From Trichaptum fuscoviolaceum (lineage: Eukaryota; Basidiomycota; Agaricomycetes; Hymenochaetales; Trichaptaceae): DNA of 64,000 nt. Position numbers and translations under genes: made by a program. Shown here piece after piece: positions 1 through 10,302 of the stretch. The stretch lies in assembly GCA_910574455.1 (NCBI GenBank), contig CAJSYZ010000009.1, positions 1,672,031 to 1,736,030 of the forward strand, given 5' to 3'. Positions within the stretch are counted from its first letter, which is position 1, and each line of letters begins with the position of its first letter. Below the pieces are notes generated by a model, which had not been told where the DNA came from, made no database searches, and saw nothing but the letters and a program-made list of their open reading frames with translations.

Positions 1-1
1 C

Positions 2-508
2 TTTACAAAGGCACTCATCACCCCCATAATTCACAGCATGCACTTGCACGTTGAATGCCTCGCCGCGGGTGAACCTGACTTATCGGGTTGGCTGGAAGCC
101 TTTCTTTGCCACAACAAATACCCCACACTGAAAGAGCTTACTTTCGACTTCTTCGACTACGAAAGTAGGTTAACCTACGAGATACCCTTCGAAAAACTCC
201 CGACCTTGGAAACATTAACTCTTGATACGGCGCATTCGCAGGCTAATTTTAGTTATGACAATATGAAGAATAATGGTCCTATACCACCCCTTCGTTCAAT
301 ACATCTCCTGGGAGACATTGATTCTCGTTGGAGGTACTGGTTGGAACGCGTGAAGAAAAAGATGCAGGTCCAGGGCAAATTAGCTGATTTCGAGAGACTT
401 ACTATCTGCGCGCCCGACGTATTGAATGCAAATGGCGTGCGAGATATGTTCCCTGGCAAACATATAGTTTGGGCAGACTCCCCTGATCGGGTTAGAGTGT
501 TCGAGTAA
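2..508 (+). CDS. F-box/LRR-type protein, C-terminal part (runs off left edge)
   Basis: The reading frame is open from the window edge to a stop at 506-508, so only the C-terminal ~168 residues are visible. The sequence is rich in leucine-spaced segments of the kind seen at the end of basidiomycete F-box/LRR proteins (for example KLPTLETLTLDTAH) and ends with a short charged tail. It resembles the remnant at 53512-54217: both have a segment of the form LCHN....ELT..FFD followed by FEKL. That makes the two paralogues, and assignment to the family rests on this similarity rather than on a visible F-box. Such proteins usually act as substrate receptors of SCF ubiquitin ligases; that role is inferred here. 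The first in-frame ATG at 38 is probably internal. Confidence 0.55.
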   Translation, partial: FTKALITPIIHSMHLHVECLAAGEPDLSGWLEAFLCHNKYPTLKELTFDFFDYESRLTYEIPFEKLPTLETLTLDTAHSQANFSYDNMKNNGPIPPLRSIHLLGDIDSRWRYWLERVKKKMQVQGKLADFERLTICAPDVLNANGVRDMFPGKHIVWADSPDRVRVFE

Positions 509-1153
509 ATGAAGTTGTTTTCAAAAGCAAAGTTTCTTTGTCTTCTATCATATGCATTAGACCTAGGACGCCCTCTTTGTGTGATCTCCGTGGTTATTTA
601 CGAGACGGGTATGCCGTGTACTCATTAATATCAACCGAAAATGTCTGCTTGCAAAGCATGCGTGGTGGTTGAGGCTTGACGTATAAGCTGTCTCACCCTC
701 ACGCATCACGAAAACGTTACTAGCTCAGCCATAGGGCGACATACTTCTGATCTTTCCGGTCGTGTTCGGTGTTCATACACTCCCATCTGAGTCTCTATTC
801 GTGGCGGCTTGAAGTGAGGATATGAAGTCTTCTCAGCGCAAAAAAAAATTCATAGCCTTTGCGCATCCTTAAGTTTCCGCCAAGACTCCACGTTGATTGC
901 CCTCGCAAGTCGCCGGACTGCAGCACCATTGTGGCCAATCTTACAGCGTAATCGCTGTATTTCTCAAGTCTCCTGGATCGTCAATGGATGCGAGTTCCTC
1001 TATAATAGGTCGGTTCGGGTTGCCGAGGCTCATAACTGGTATAAAATGAAAAGGTAAGTATAGACAATATACCACAGTAGCCAAATAAAAGGCATACCTC
1101 CAAGAAATTAATCATTCTCGATGTTGTTGAGGATGCTTATATAGCCCGAGTAG
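509..1153. other. Intergenic, no gene recognised
   Basis: Between two convergent F-box-type genes. No long reading frame, no recognisable RNA gene and no repeat of note were seen. Confidence 0.6.
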
Positions 1154-2396
1154 CTACGTGACAGGATGGATACGTGTACAAAGCGACGATAACATATCGT
1201 CGACTTCCTTTATATCACCTTGCAAAGTTACACCAGCATCCGAAACAATCTTCAAAATCTCCATGAACCTGTCATCTGACAAGTATTCGGTCCATTCGAA
1301 ACCGTATAATGTTATGCGCTCAAGTAGTCTGGATGATGAGGTGAGCGCTCCAACCTGCACACGCAGCTTGCGCCACGACCACTCTTGATAGTTCTGTGGT
1401 TGTGTCCGTGACTGGAAGCCAAAGTATCTGACCATTTCCAGCTTCCCGTTAGAACGTTCCAAACGTCGCCAAGGTATTGCATGTAGACCGGCGTGGCGAA
1501 TGGGTGGCATGTGAAAATCCGCTGTGCTTCCTGGAAATGTGCCGACGTTCGCAATGTACCCCGACACAAACACAGGGAAATGAAGCTCTTCGAGATTCGG
1601 GCAGTGCAGCAGGCATCCATCCAGCTCGATACGGTCGATGCTCCAGTCTCGTTCCGGAGGCGAGATGCCAAACTCGAATATGCGTATTTTCTGAGCGTTT
1701 AGTCGAAGCAAGTCAATGTATTGATAAAGCGGTAGTTCTGCAACAGATAGTCGCCGAAGCGCTGGCAGATCCACGGGCTTGAATTTATATTGATCCCATT
1801 CCTTGCCGTGTATATGAGACCGGAAAAGACGTAACGTATGCACGTTTGGCAGATTTATTTGTAGAGGGGTTGGCTCTCTTGAGTTCTGTGCCCATGCGGC
1901 CACGTCGATGCTGATAGATAACACACAGAGCGAATTAAAGTTGTAGCATATAGCTGGAGAGATAGTCAAAGATTGGTCAAGCGAGACGTTCCCCAGAGAG
2001 TAATCTAGGCGTTGAACATTGGTGCCTCGATTAGACCATTGAGTAGAGAGCTCAGAGAAACCGTATGGATCCTTGAAGCTGCGTCCACATCTCTCGATCA
2101 CAGGATCTAAGAGATCGCGGTCGTGAGAGACGCATAGGACGTTTGGACAACATGCAATAATGCGACGAGCGAGTTGCGTGGAATCAACTCCATACATTCG
2201 GCATGGTGAGCTAACGGATCGACGGAATATGATTCTTCGCACGTACGATCCAAGACTACGAGCCTTGCCCCTCTCGTTAATCGCAGAGGCTTCGAGGGTG
2301 GCTGCCAAAGTAATATCCGACTTGTTGTTCCGGATGTGTATCTCCTCAAACAGATATTTCGTAGCCAATGCTCTCCATCGTAAGCAAACGCATGTC
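1154..2396 (-). pseudogene. F-box gene, 3' part (split by the 35.8-kb element)
   Basis: This is the larger, downstream part of an F-box protein gene read on the minus strand. From 2396 the frame is open to the stop at 1154. It begins with residues typical of the end of an F-box (CVCLRWRALATKYLFEE) and continues through a leucine-rich region. No in-frame start lies in the native sequence upstream, because the frame runs directly into the end of the mobile element at 2397. The missing first 55 or so residues are at 38190-38356, on the other side of the insertion. Removing the element and one copy of the 2-bp duplication joins the pieces without loss: 167 nt plus 1243 nt make 1410 nt, that is 469 codons and a stop. 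Neither half has a frameshift or premature stop, so inactivation is by the insertion alone and looks recent. Confidence 0.88.
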
Positions 2397-2409
2397 CATC
2401 AGGGAAACT
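2397..2409 (+). repeat. Left terminal inverted repeat of the giant element
   Basis: CATCAGGGAAACT, preceded by TC at 2395-2396 (possible 2-bp target duplication). It matches the inverse of 38175-38187 at all 13 positions; the 14th base differs. Confidence 0.85.
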
Positions 2410-2658
2410 TCCTTTTGCTTACGGCGACTGACGCGTCCTGACGCGTCCTGATTTGGCTGGCACCTGTCTGAAGGGTCGCTACTTCGTCTGAAAATACACT
2501 GATTGCCTTATCTCACTGAAATAAGGAGTGTTTCAGGATGCAAGCCGTCTCTCAGTGCATCAGAATGCAAGTCAGGATTTCAGTGCTCAAGTGTAATACA
2601 TCAGGGATTGCTTACGGCGGCTGGCGCGTCCTGAAGCTTCCTTAAATGGGTTGAAGCG
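2410..2658. repeat. Left subterminal repeat region of the giant element
   Basis: A second copy of the terminal module occurs about 200 bp inside the end: CATCAGGG, then GCTTACGGCG, then GCGTCCTGA, near 2598-2633, compared with 2397-2450. Short words such as CACTGATT, GTGTTTCAGG, CTGAAATAAG and TCAGGAC recur here and, inverted or direct, in the right end (about 37900-38150). Repeated subterminal words are typical of CACTA-like elements, where they bind the transposase; that role here is inferred. Confidence 0.6.
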
Positions 2659-2907
2659 TTGTCATGCCTGCCTGAGGTGTTGCCTGGCTGCCTGATGGCC
2701 TTAAAACGGCGTTTCAGGACAAAACCAGTGCGTAAGGAGGGAAGCTGTACATCAGGTGGCAAGTCAGACTCAAGTGAGATTTACTACTACTACCACTACT
2801 GTACTCAAGTGAACTTGGACCTCTGTTTTGAGATTTCAAGCTACCTTCATCTTCATGACATCTTGAAAGCAACAGCAAACACCATTGACAACCTCAGTCT
2901 ACAATGA
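2659..2907 (+). other. Small reading frame with weak F-box-like segment
   Basis: A frame of 82 residues whose C-terminal part (LDLCFEISSYLHLHDILK) is reminiscent of the first half of an F-box. It lies within the left terminal region of the element, contains a TAC microsatellite (YYYYHY) and ends with a stop at 2905-2907. It could be a captured fragment or chance. No other support was found. Confidence 0.25.
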
Positions 2908-3038
2908 TCATTCAACGAGAAGCAATTCAATAATAGATACAATCACGATGCTCCTGGCAACTTTTGAAGACAAGAGCATGCACTCAACAATTTACTCAAC
3001 AAGATAACACCGTTAGCACTATTCAAACGGGCCTCAGC

Positions 3039-3896
3039 CTACTCAATATCGAGCATTGGGAAGTGATGGATTACTGTATCCGGTAAGGCCAAGGCATCTT
3101 GATTCAAGACGGAAGCAACAGCAAACGTGCTGTGCGCGTCGATTGCCGCATCTAATAGAGCAGATGCAAGTGAGAAGATGGTCAGCCTGAGTGACAACTT
3201 GAAAAGGATAACTTACAATGGACTTGAGCAGCCGACAGCTCAACTTCGGCCCAATTGCTCATCGTGACCAAGACATCTTTTTCGATGTTTGTCTGCAGGA
3301 GCCTGCCCGCCATCTCCTCCAGCTTTATAAACGGTTGCGGAAACTTGAACCAGAGACGGGGGTTCAGAAGCAGCTGGAGCCAAGTTGGCGTTCTTGGCCA
3401 GAAATCGGGGTAAACGAAGCGCGCCCAATCTGTCAAATCGACACAGGAGGATACGGGAATGTCAAATTTATTCCTGATGCGAGTCGCATCACCTGCCAAT
3501 TAGTTCAGTTATGCCGCATAATGAGAGAAGAAATGGGATTGTCGTACCAGCGATTCCTGCTGACACTTTCCATACAGTTTCATCACCTAATAATTGTTCC
3601 AATCTTGGGGGAAGAGCATTAAGTAGATGAGTCCGGAGGAGGAACACATGTTGCTGAACCGCGAGTTGGATGAGGTCCACGCGATATAGCTCTGGTGAGT
3701 TACTCGCCCATTCAATGTCGAGGGCAACGAAGCGTCGTTCCGGGGCATCCGGCAAGGAAGCATAGATGACGTCTACGGCATTCTCCATCGTCGCGGTGGT
3801 CAGACATACTTCAGGAACAAGAGGTCCGAGTGTATAACTGCGAAGTTGAAGAAGAGGCGTTGGCGGAACCCCCAGGTAGTCGAGGAGATGTTGCAT
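3039..3896 (-). CDS. 3'-5' exonuclease domain protein (DEDDy, RNase D/WRN-like)
   Basis: The model has three exons on the minus strand, 3896-3548, 3492-3217 and 3151-3039, separated by introns of 55 and 65 nt with GT...AG ends. The exons total 738 nt, exactly 246 codons including the stop, giving 245 residues. Motif I reads FVALDIEW and carries the first two acidic residues. After the first splice the product reads AGIAGDATRIRNKF, the usual segment before motif II. Motif III reads VHYAAIDAH, with the Tyr and Asp of the DEDDy subgroup. These features match the WRN/RNase D exonuclease fold, which trims nucleic acid 3' ends. All key residues appear present, so it is probably active. It lies just inside the left end of the giant element and is therefore cargo. 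The start was taken at the first ATG; an upstream exon is possible. Confidence 0.82.
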
Positions 3897-4727
3897 CTGT
3901 TTGTGAAGCTGGCAAAAAGTCAGTGCAGTGATTTTGAGAGGAAATAGAAAGTAAGCACGATTTTTTGCATCCTAGATATCCTCCTTTGTGTCCAAGGAAG
4001 TCTTCGCGCGATGCGTACTCGAAGCACAGCATGGTCAATAAATAGGAGCATGTGGAGCCCCAACAGAATGTGATTAAAGTTCATGGCGAAGGGTTGAATG
4101 GGTGGGTGGGTGGCGGGGAGGGGCGACACCCACTCCGAGTTCACATTTATACAAAGCTCTTGCACGCATTTTTCTGATGCCTTATTCTTCTGGGAAAAGA
4201 AGAGAGGAATCTATCAGTGCATTGTACTATGGCTCGGATAAACCTCAAGCTGAACTGACAGGAGATAAGAAGGATTTCTTCTAGATGACTCGATTATGAG
4301 GCTTCTTTTCATTTTATGCACAAACAAACAAGAAAGTGAGTCAGGTTAACTCCGAAGAAGTCGGGAAGACATAGCTCACTACACAAGAAGCTGTTTCATC
4401 AGCTCTAGAAGGCAAAGCCACGAGTAAGCCGTCATACAATCAGTCATCCCTGGACACAACTCGAAACCGGAACCATGCCGATATGGGAAATGGGATCAAT
4501 GCACCCCAATCCGCTTTGAAAGAAGTAGATTGAATGAAGGCACGTTTCTTGACCTTAGAGCTGGGGGGATTGCGCTGTCGGCCGATAATCGACTTATTCT
4601 GCATATTGAAACCGAGCGATCTCCGTTTCGGCGGCAATGGTGGTGGCACAGAGGTGTTTGTCGTGGAATAGGACATGACTACTTGAACGATATCTAAGAT
4701 GAAGTAATACTTTTTCCCGTTTGATGC
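3897..4727. other. Between exonuclease gene and repeat array, no gene recognised
   Basis: Reading frames here are short and resemble nothing known to me. The sequence upstream of 4728 is unique, and homology with the repeated unit starts at about 4728. Confidence 0.5.
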
Positions 4728-7193
4728 ATTCGCAATTTGCGTCGTGAGCTGCTTTGCCAACGTCAGGTAGACTGTTTGACGCACCTCTCATCAATGAGCT
4801 CGAGCTCAAGGTTGCGGTACTCGAGGCATCGGACGCAAATACCGACACCGGAATTTCCGAAATCGATCCAGAGGATGGGGTGTGGTGAGGAGGCTGATCC
4901 CATCGAGCTCGCCTTCGCGTTTGGTGATCTCGGGCTTCTTGACGTCCGCGTACAGGAAGAAGTCGCAGAAGAGCGCTTGAGCCTGCCTAGGGCTTGCGCT
5001 TTTGAACTCGATCCAAACATCCATGCCACCGGGGCGCGAGAGCGCGGGGTCGAAACGCTCAAGATGGTTCGTCGCTGCGACGAGAAGAGGAAGCGGCCAA
5101 CAGCAGCGGCGACACCATCAAGTGCATTAAGAAGGCCAGAAAGAGAGAGCGTGTTCACGTCGGATAGAGTGTCATATTTCTTGCTTTTCTTCTTCTTGCC
5201 AATTTCTTCATTGTCGTCATCATCGTCATCTTATCCTTGTTGTCGGACAACAAAGAGCTCTTCTTCTTACCACCAGGAACACAGGTTGAGGACCCGTCGC
5301 GCGAAGTTGAGCGAGTGAATGCAGCGTCAAGGTCCTCGAGAAGGACAATTCACGGGGCAGGCACACGGCCCATAAGCGACGACAACGTCACATCGTTCAT
5401 CCAAAAAGCGGAACGTGAGATGGCGAGAATGTCGAGCATGAGCGCGCCAGCAAGGGCATGGATCAACGATGATCTGCCCAAGCCAGGGACACGATAGAGG
5501 AAATTGTCGCGACGAGAGTGGTTACCACGGTCAGCGCACCACTGATTCAGAAAGAGAGGTTAAACTTTCAGTCGATGTGTGGCACTTTATGTACATACCT
5601 TCTCTGATTGCAAGAAGTCCCTTGTGTCGGCAAGGAGCATCTCTTAAATCCCCGCCATGAGCCATGGAATCAGCGAAATAGATATGAATTTGATGGTCGT
5701 CTGGTGAGGCAAACTGGAAGCCTTTGAGCTCCTCATCTCCGAATGACTTGTCTCTGAAAGAAGACTTGCCCGGCAAGATGGTGCGCGCTGTCGTCTCGAA
5801 CTCGTAAGCGTGCTGGCATTCTAAGCGCTTCAACAACCATAGCATCAGCCAGTCATGTAGTTGTGTTCATCGGGTCATGAGCTATTGTTGCAATAGCGGA
5901 TAACTACTAGGGCTACTTACCAGTCCCCACAACAATGAAAGTGTCTCCGGAAGTCTCTAGTTTCCAACCTGACCATGGCTGTCAGTGGTGGTAGCGGACG
6001 ACGGAGGGCCTGTGATGCCAGTGTCAGACCCCACGTGGGAAGTCATCATGTCGATGCTGGGTACTACTAGTAGCAGGAGTGCGATGGCAATGGTGGTGGT
6101 GCTGTCTGGCGGTGTTCCAGAATTGCACCATCTTGCGTGCGCTGTAAACGGTGTGAGCTAGGATTCTGTATCAAATGGTATGTAAATAACGTGAAGTAAA
6201 AGGATTGAGAAGGAGAATAAACTCACCAGCCTTGAACTCCTGTGCCATGCTCGTGCAGACCTCTGTCTCCCATTCCGCCCAGATCTGTTACGACATAATT
6301 TAGTACAAAGTGCAGGAGAGCAGCGCATGGAAGATGTCGTATGTGAAGGAGACAGCGCCAAGGTTGAAGAAAATGACAAGCCTCAAGGTAGTGCAAGAGG
6401 ATGAGATGAGAGAGTTTGTGCGCATGGTGGGGGAGTTGAGGAAGGGGCTCAGTCTTGGGAAAAGGCGAGCGGCGATGTCCACGTCGGGCTCTTGCTGACT
6501 CGGAGTCGGGAAAACAATACTACCAAGTTGCGTGTCTGTCTTTGAATCAAGGTTGGTCGCAAAGCCCATTTGTTCCAGCTCCTCCGTCGTCTGCCAGAAG
6601 GCAATAGCATAAGTCAAGCCGTCCAGTTCCCTCTGACCTAGAACGTCCCGAGAATAACAACCGGTCATTCCATTAAAATTATTATACCTAATAGTTGTCG
6701 AGCAGAGCAGTTGTAGTAGTAGCCGGACCGACCTTCGCCCCTCAGGCTTAGTTTACTAGTACTAGTAGTTTCCGACTTCAAGCTGACCTCCGAATCGGAA
6801 GAACTTCCGAGTCAGAGCCTGAGACCGAGTCGTGGGACTTCAAGTTCAGCTCAAAAGTTCAAGTTGCCGAACAGTGACCCGTAACGATGTTCGGTCTTCA
6901 GGTTGGTAGACCCGGATTCGAGCCAGTCGTGAATTTATCGAGCAGTAATTAGAGCATCACTGGTGCCAGTGAGTCCAAGTCCGACTCGGAATAGTTAGTA
7001 AACAATTCATATCGTTTTTTATTTACATACAGTCATACAACAACTTGAATACCGATGCACAGAAAACACAAGTATAAGGTCGACGAACACAGAACAGGAG
7101 ACAAACATACAAAGACACAACTTGAATACTAGTGGTATGCACTGGTATGAGGTAATACTACGAAAAGAAAACAGTTAGAAATAGTTTGAGTAC
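4728..7193. repeat. Direct repeat A, copy 1 (~2.47 kb)
   Basis: Nearly identical to 11070-13534 and 17412-19876. The only difference noticed is one extra T in copy 1 near 6456 (CAGTCTTGGG against CAGTCTGGG). It contains the BCS1-like pseudogene. It is followed by unit B in copies 1 and 2 and by unrelated sequence after copy 3. Confidence 0.9.
4806..5975 (-). pseudogene. BCS1-like AAA ATPase pseudogene, copy 1
   Basis: Read on the minus strand this stretch matches the mitochondrial BCS1 family of AAA ATPases. It has a segment before the AAA domain (FETTARTILPGKSSFRDKSFG), a Walker A region, the Walker B block IVLLEDLDAAFTRSTSRDGS, the segment SLSGLLNALDGVAA, and the DPALSRPGGMDVWIEF block. 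It is broken in three ways. The Walker A lysine is arginine (VPGLGRSS). A TGA stands just before IVLLEDLD. The frame shifts after GLLNALDG, so that AATNHLERFDP lies in another frame. The N-terminal half is shorter than in normal BCS1. The family extracts folded proteins across the inner mitochondrial membrane; this copy cannot encode a working ATPase. The same lesions occur in all three copies, so decay preceded amplification. Confidence 0.82.
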
Positions 7194-7216
7194 AAGCCTG
7201 AGTCCTCACTGGCAGG
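5976..7216. other. Rest of unit A and 3' flank of the peptidase gene
   Basis: Short frames at 6158-6668 (minus) with splice-like signals may be remnants of upstream exons of the BCS1-like gene, but I could not match them. From about 6700 the sequence is dense in short palindromic words (TTCAAGTT, GACTCGGA, CTACTAGTAG). The equivalent stretch in copy 2 is 12318-13557 and in copy 3 is 18660-19876. Confidence 0.5.
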
Positions 7217-9826
7217 CTACTTCGTCTGACTCCGAGTCTGCGGTTTAAGTGAATTAAAAGGTTCCAATGCTGCTCGTTCCCGCTCAACCTTGTGGTGCTC
7301 CTCATTAAACCACGCTTCCCATGTCCTCGAGCCCTTGTTAGCCCTAGTTACCTTAATCTGTGGATGATATTCCGCAAGTTCCGACATCACTGCATCATCC
7401 TTTTGTGATTCGAATCCGAAATGAATATCACCGTAACCGGAGGTGCGCATCTCCGACAATTGTTGCCAAATAGGGACTCCGTAAGTGAACCCATCGTGTT
7501 GCCATTCCGTCGAAGTCGTAACAAAGATGATTGTACCAAGTGCGTTGGCATCCTGGTCGATGACCAAGCTTCCGGAATCACCTTGGTCTCCAAATATACG
7601 GCTACGACCACCGAAGTGCTTGCCGGGTGGAAATTGCAGGACCGCCTGCCAGCAACTCTCGACGCCCTTTACACCTTCTTTGATTCCACAGGCTTTGCGA
7701 CGTTTGCCTTTACCGGAGAATGTGACATCAAATTCTAGTGTAAGATCGACCCAGTAGGAAGTGAGATTGTTATAAACGCCCACTGTGTGGCCAGTTGTCC
7801 AACCAAACTTATATACCCGTCTTGTTTCAAGCTTCGAGGATACGACCTTTGTGCCATCATTCGCTAGTGCTCTATGGAGCTGCTTATCTTTAATCGCTTG
7901 TTCGTCCGTTTCTTCTTGATAAAGACGGCTGTAGATGTCGCGCGGTTTCGTGAAATCTTTGATATGCACCAGACCATCATGTACTTGAGTGCCTTCCTTC
8001 CATCCCATGAACTCCAGAATGTCGTCGAAAGCAGCTGAACCACACATGCTCTTTGGTTCATACCTTCTCAAGTCTGCATAATTCCAAAATTGCCCCTTCC
8101 CATGCTGCTCGCAGAGAGTAGTCTTGTCAGATGGGGAACGGTCGTCACAAATCCTGATCAACGCCCAGTCCGATGCATAGGGGTGCTTGCTAGTCCTCGG
8201 CTTCTTCGCGTCATCTTTCTTATTAAACCGATTGAACCTTCCCGGAGAGAATTCGACATATCCAAACTGCTCCATACACTGGAAATTCAATTCGCATCTC
8301 TTGACCTTGTTGAAGAAAGCTGTCGCGTCATCGCATTCCTTTTGGACTTCCTTCTTTACAACCTGATCTTTTATGATCTTCTTATCCACGAGAAGATCGA
8401 ATTCTTTCCTCTGCTTTTCCAACTCGCGTTCCATCATTCGTAAGTGGTCAGCCAGCTTCTCAGGCGTGAACAGCGAAACATAGGCCGTATAATTCGAGTT
8501 CTCGTCATGTTTGTAGTCGATGTACTGAGAGGCTTCCGTGATTTTATAGTTCTTGCCATCGCCTTTCGATGTTTTGTTGCCCTTCTTGTTCCCTTTGACG
8601 CCCTTCTTGCCCTTCTTATTGCATTTCTTGCCTTTCTTCAAGCTGGCATCCTCCAAGTTGCTTTCAGAATCCTCAGGATGAAGATGGAACTGTAAATTAA
8701 ATGGAATGGTGCCATGTCGACAACCGAGGGCATATAAGATGGGCTCCTCGTTTTGTATCTTAATCCCAAACAGTGACCCGGTTGAATAGCTGTCATACTG
8801 CGTTTTGCCCCTGGTCTCAGTGATGCCAAGGCATATCCCAACACATGTGGTGAAAGGCACAGCAAGGCGCTGTAAGTACGTGTTGGCGGTATGGCGATCT
8901 TCATAGTTGCCCATTATACGTGGCTCTAGAACCATAGGGCTTGCTCGGATCAGGCGGGAGCGGCTGGCGGGAGTGGACGAGATATTTTTCGATCCTGTAG
9001 GCCAGCCTTGGCCTTGAACACCGTGAGCGGCGTCAGAGTCACTATGAGGGTCGTTGATGCTCTGACCGGGGGCAGACGGAGTGAAAGATGGTCTAGGGCG
9101 CTTTAGGTGGTGATTGCCATCGACAGCCTCAGGAACGTCATCGTCACCAGCCTGAGTACGGTTACGCTTCATATTAGCAGGGCCATCTGTGTTATCGCCG
9201 GAAGCCAGTTTGATATGTCGTTCCCTAATCTCGACCTCGACATCATAAATTGCGAGCTCCCATAGTATGTCCTTCACCCTCTCCGCAGCCCAGCATCCCA
9301 CTTTAGGGTGGAGACTGGGCTCCGTATCAACTCCGATCATAACAACGACGGGCCACTCATTTTCAGCGAGCAACTCGTGTCTAATGCCCACACTGGCAGG
9401 GCGTTCGAGGCCAACGCGGTTAACCTCAAATAGGTTCGCCTTTCCGTGCCCCTCGAGATATAGTGCCTTGAATATCGGCAATATTTTTGGGAACAAGTCT
9501 GCATCCCAGAACTCAGTAATGCGGTGATCACCCACAACCCCTACGCATTTCCACATGTTAGTCCGTTCCCAGTCGCCGCCGGTGCGCCCGACCAGGCGAG
9601 GAGCCCCCTCCAGGCCATAGTAATATTCCTCCTGTTCTAAAGGCGAGATAGTTTCCCTTCGTGTGGCGCGATTTGGTGCCAGTGTACAGTGAGCCTGTAC
9701 GACGGTAGGCGCCTGAGTTGGGGAAGTACTGCCAGGTCGGACAGTGTCAACTTCGCGAGTCGACATGCCAGTGTGAGTGTTTGTTGGCATCCGAGGGGTT
9801 CTATGAGGCACTATTGATCCGCTCAT
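7217..9826 (-). CDS. Large protein with C-terminal trypsin-like serine peptidase domain, copy 1
   Basis: A single uninterrupted frame of 869 codons from the first ATG (9824-9826) after an in-frame stop. Residues 1-60 are disordered. Residues 65-205 form a compact region of unknown family (GLEGAPRLVGRTGGDWER, then FWDADLFPKILPIFKALYLEGHGKAN). Residues 215-300 are low complexity. A lysine-rich run lies at 396-424 and a probable coiled coil at 456-494. The peptidase features are H371 in ALGCRHGT, D553 in SDWALI and S751 in GDQGDSGS, which together look like a complete His-Asp-Ser triad with a chymotrypsin-like GDSG motif. The lysine insert between His and Asp is unusual. No signal peptide is seen, so it should act inside the cell. 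The target is unknown. This copy is intact; copy 2 is frameshifted. The single-exon structure contrasts with the intron-rich genes around it. Confidence 0.75.
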   Translation of the reverse strand: MSGSIVPHRTPRMPTNTHTGMSTREVDTVRPGSTSPTQAPTVVQAHCTLAPNRATRRETISPLEQEEYYYGLEGAPRLVGRTGGDWERTNMWKCVGVVGDHRITEFWDADLFPKILPIFKALYLEGHGKANLFEVNRVGLERPASVGIRHELLAENEWPVVVMIGVDTEPSLHPKVGCWAAERVKDILWELAIYDVEVEIRERHIKLASGDNTDGPANMKRNRTQAGDDDVPEAVDGNHHLKRPRPSFTPSAPGQSINDPHSDSDAAHGVQGQGWPTGSKNISSTPASRSRLIRASPMVLEPRIMGNYEDRHTANTYLQRLAVPFTTCVGICLGITETRGKTQYDSYSTGSLFGIKIQNEEPILYALGCRHGTIPFNLQFHLHPEDSESNLEDASLKKGKKCNKKGKKGVKGNKKGNKTSKGDGKNYKITEASQYIDYKHDENSNYTAYVSLFTPEKLADHLRMMERELEKQRKEFDLLVDKKIIKDQVVKKEVQKECDDATAFFNKVKRCELNFQCMEQFGYVEFSPGRFNRFNKKDDAKKPRTSKHPYASDWALIRICDDRSPSDKTTLCEQHGKGQFWNYADLRRYEPKSMCGSAAFDDILEFMGWKEGTQVHDGLVHIKDFTKPRDIYSRLYQEETDEQAIKDKQLHRALANDGTKVVSSKLETRRVYKFGWTTGHTVGVYNNLTSYWVDLTLEFDVTFSGKGKRRKACGIKEGVKGVESCWQAVLQFPPGKHFGGRSRIFGDQGDSGSLVIDQDANALGTIIFVTTSTEWQHDGFTYGVPIWQQLSEMRTSGYGDIHFGFESQKDDAVMSELAEYHPQIKVTRANKGSRTWEAWFNEEHHKVERERAALEPFNSLKPQTRSQTK

Positions 9827-9844
9827 ACTCTGATTCTCTGCCAC

Positions 9845-10302
9845 GAGTAGAAGTAGTCAACAAAGCAGGACTACCGGCGAAGGAGAAAGTAGGACTCACC
9901 TGGCCATATGCCATTGATTACACCTTCTAGTCTCTGCCTTGCAGATCGAATACTATTTTCCTCGTTGGATGGGCGAAAGCCCGTGATCTGCCGAGACAAT
10001 TCTATCAAATCAAAGCCTTCCCTTGGCGAAGCTGGATATCACCTCATTAATCATTGCTGCTGGTATAGGAGAACGTAGTAGAAAGCTGTAGGACTCACGC
10101 GGAATCGGATTTCTACGCGATGGCTTGGATGATGCCAGCATGATGCTGATTCAAGTTGAAGTCGTTGCTGTTGTGCTTTCGAGTTCAAGATGAATAGGTA
10201 GTACTATTGGGACGAAATGGGAAAGAATGCAGTGGGAAACTGAGTGCGTCGTCTTCAACCAGTGGCACTCAGGCTGGCAGTGCCATGGCACCGGCAGTGC
10301 TT
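9845..10302. other. Upstream region of the peptidase gene (copy 1)
   Basis: The 5' flank of the gene on the minus strand. No gene seen. The equivalent in copy 2 is 16187-16644. Confidence 0.5.

Noticed and set aside
720..780. String like the D-arm of a tRNA (CTAGCTCAGCC)
   Set aside because: No T-arm with GGTTCGA and no closing acceptor stem.
4806..5975. Functional BCS1-type ATPase
   Set aside because: Walker A Lys replaced, in-frame TGA before Walker B and a frameshift before the DPALSRPG block.
6895..6930. tRNA B-box-like string (CCCGGATTCGAGCC) in unit A
   Set aside because: No matching A-box, acceptor stem or anticodon arm at a suitable distance; probably chance.
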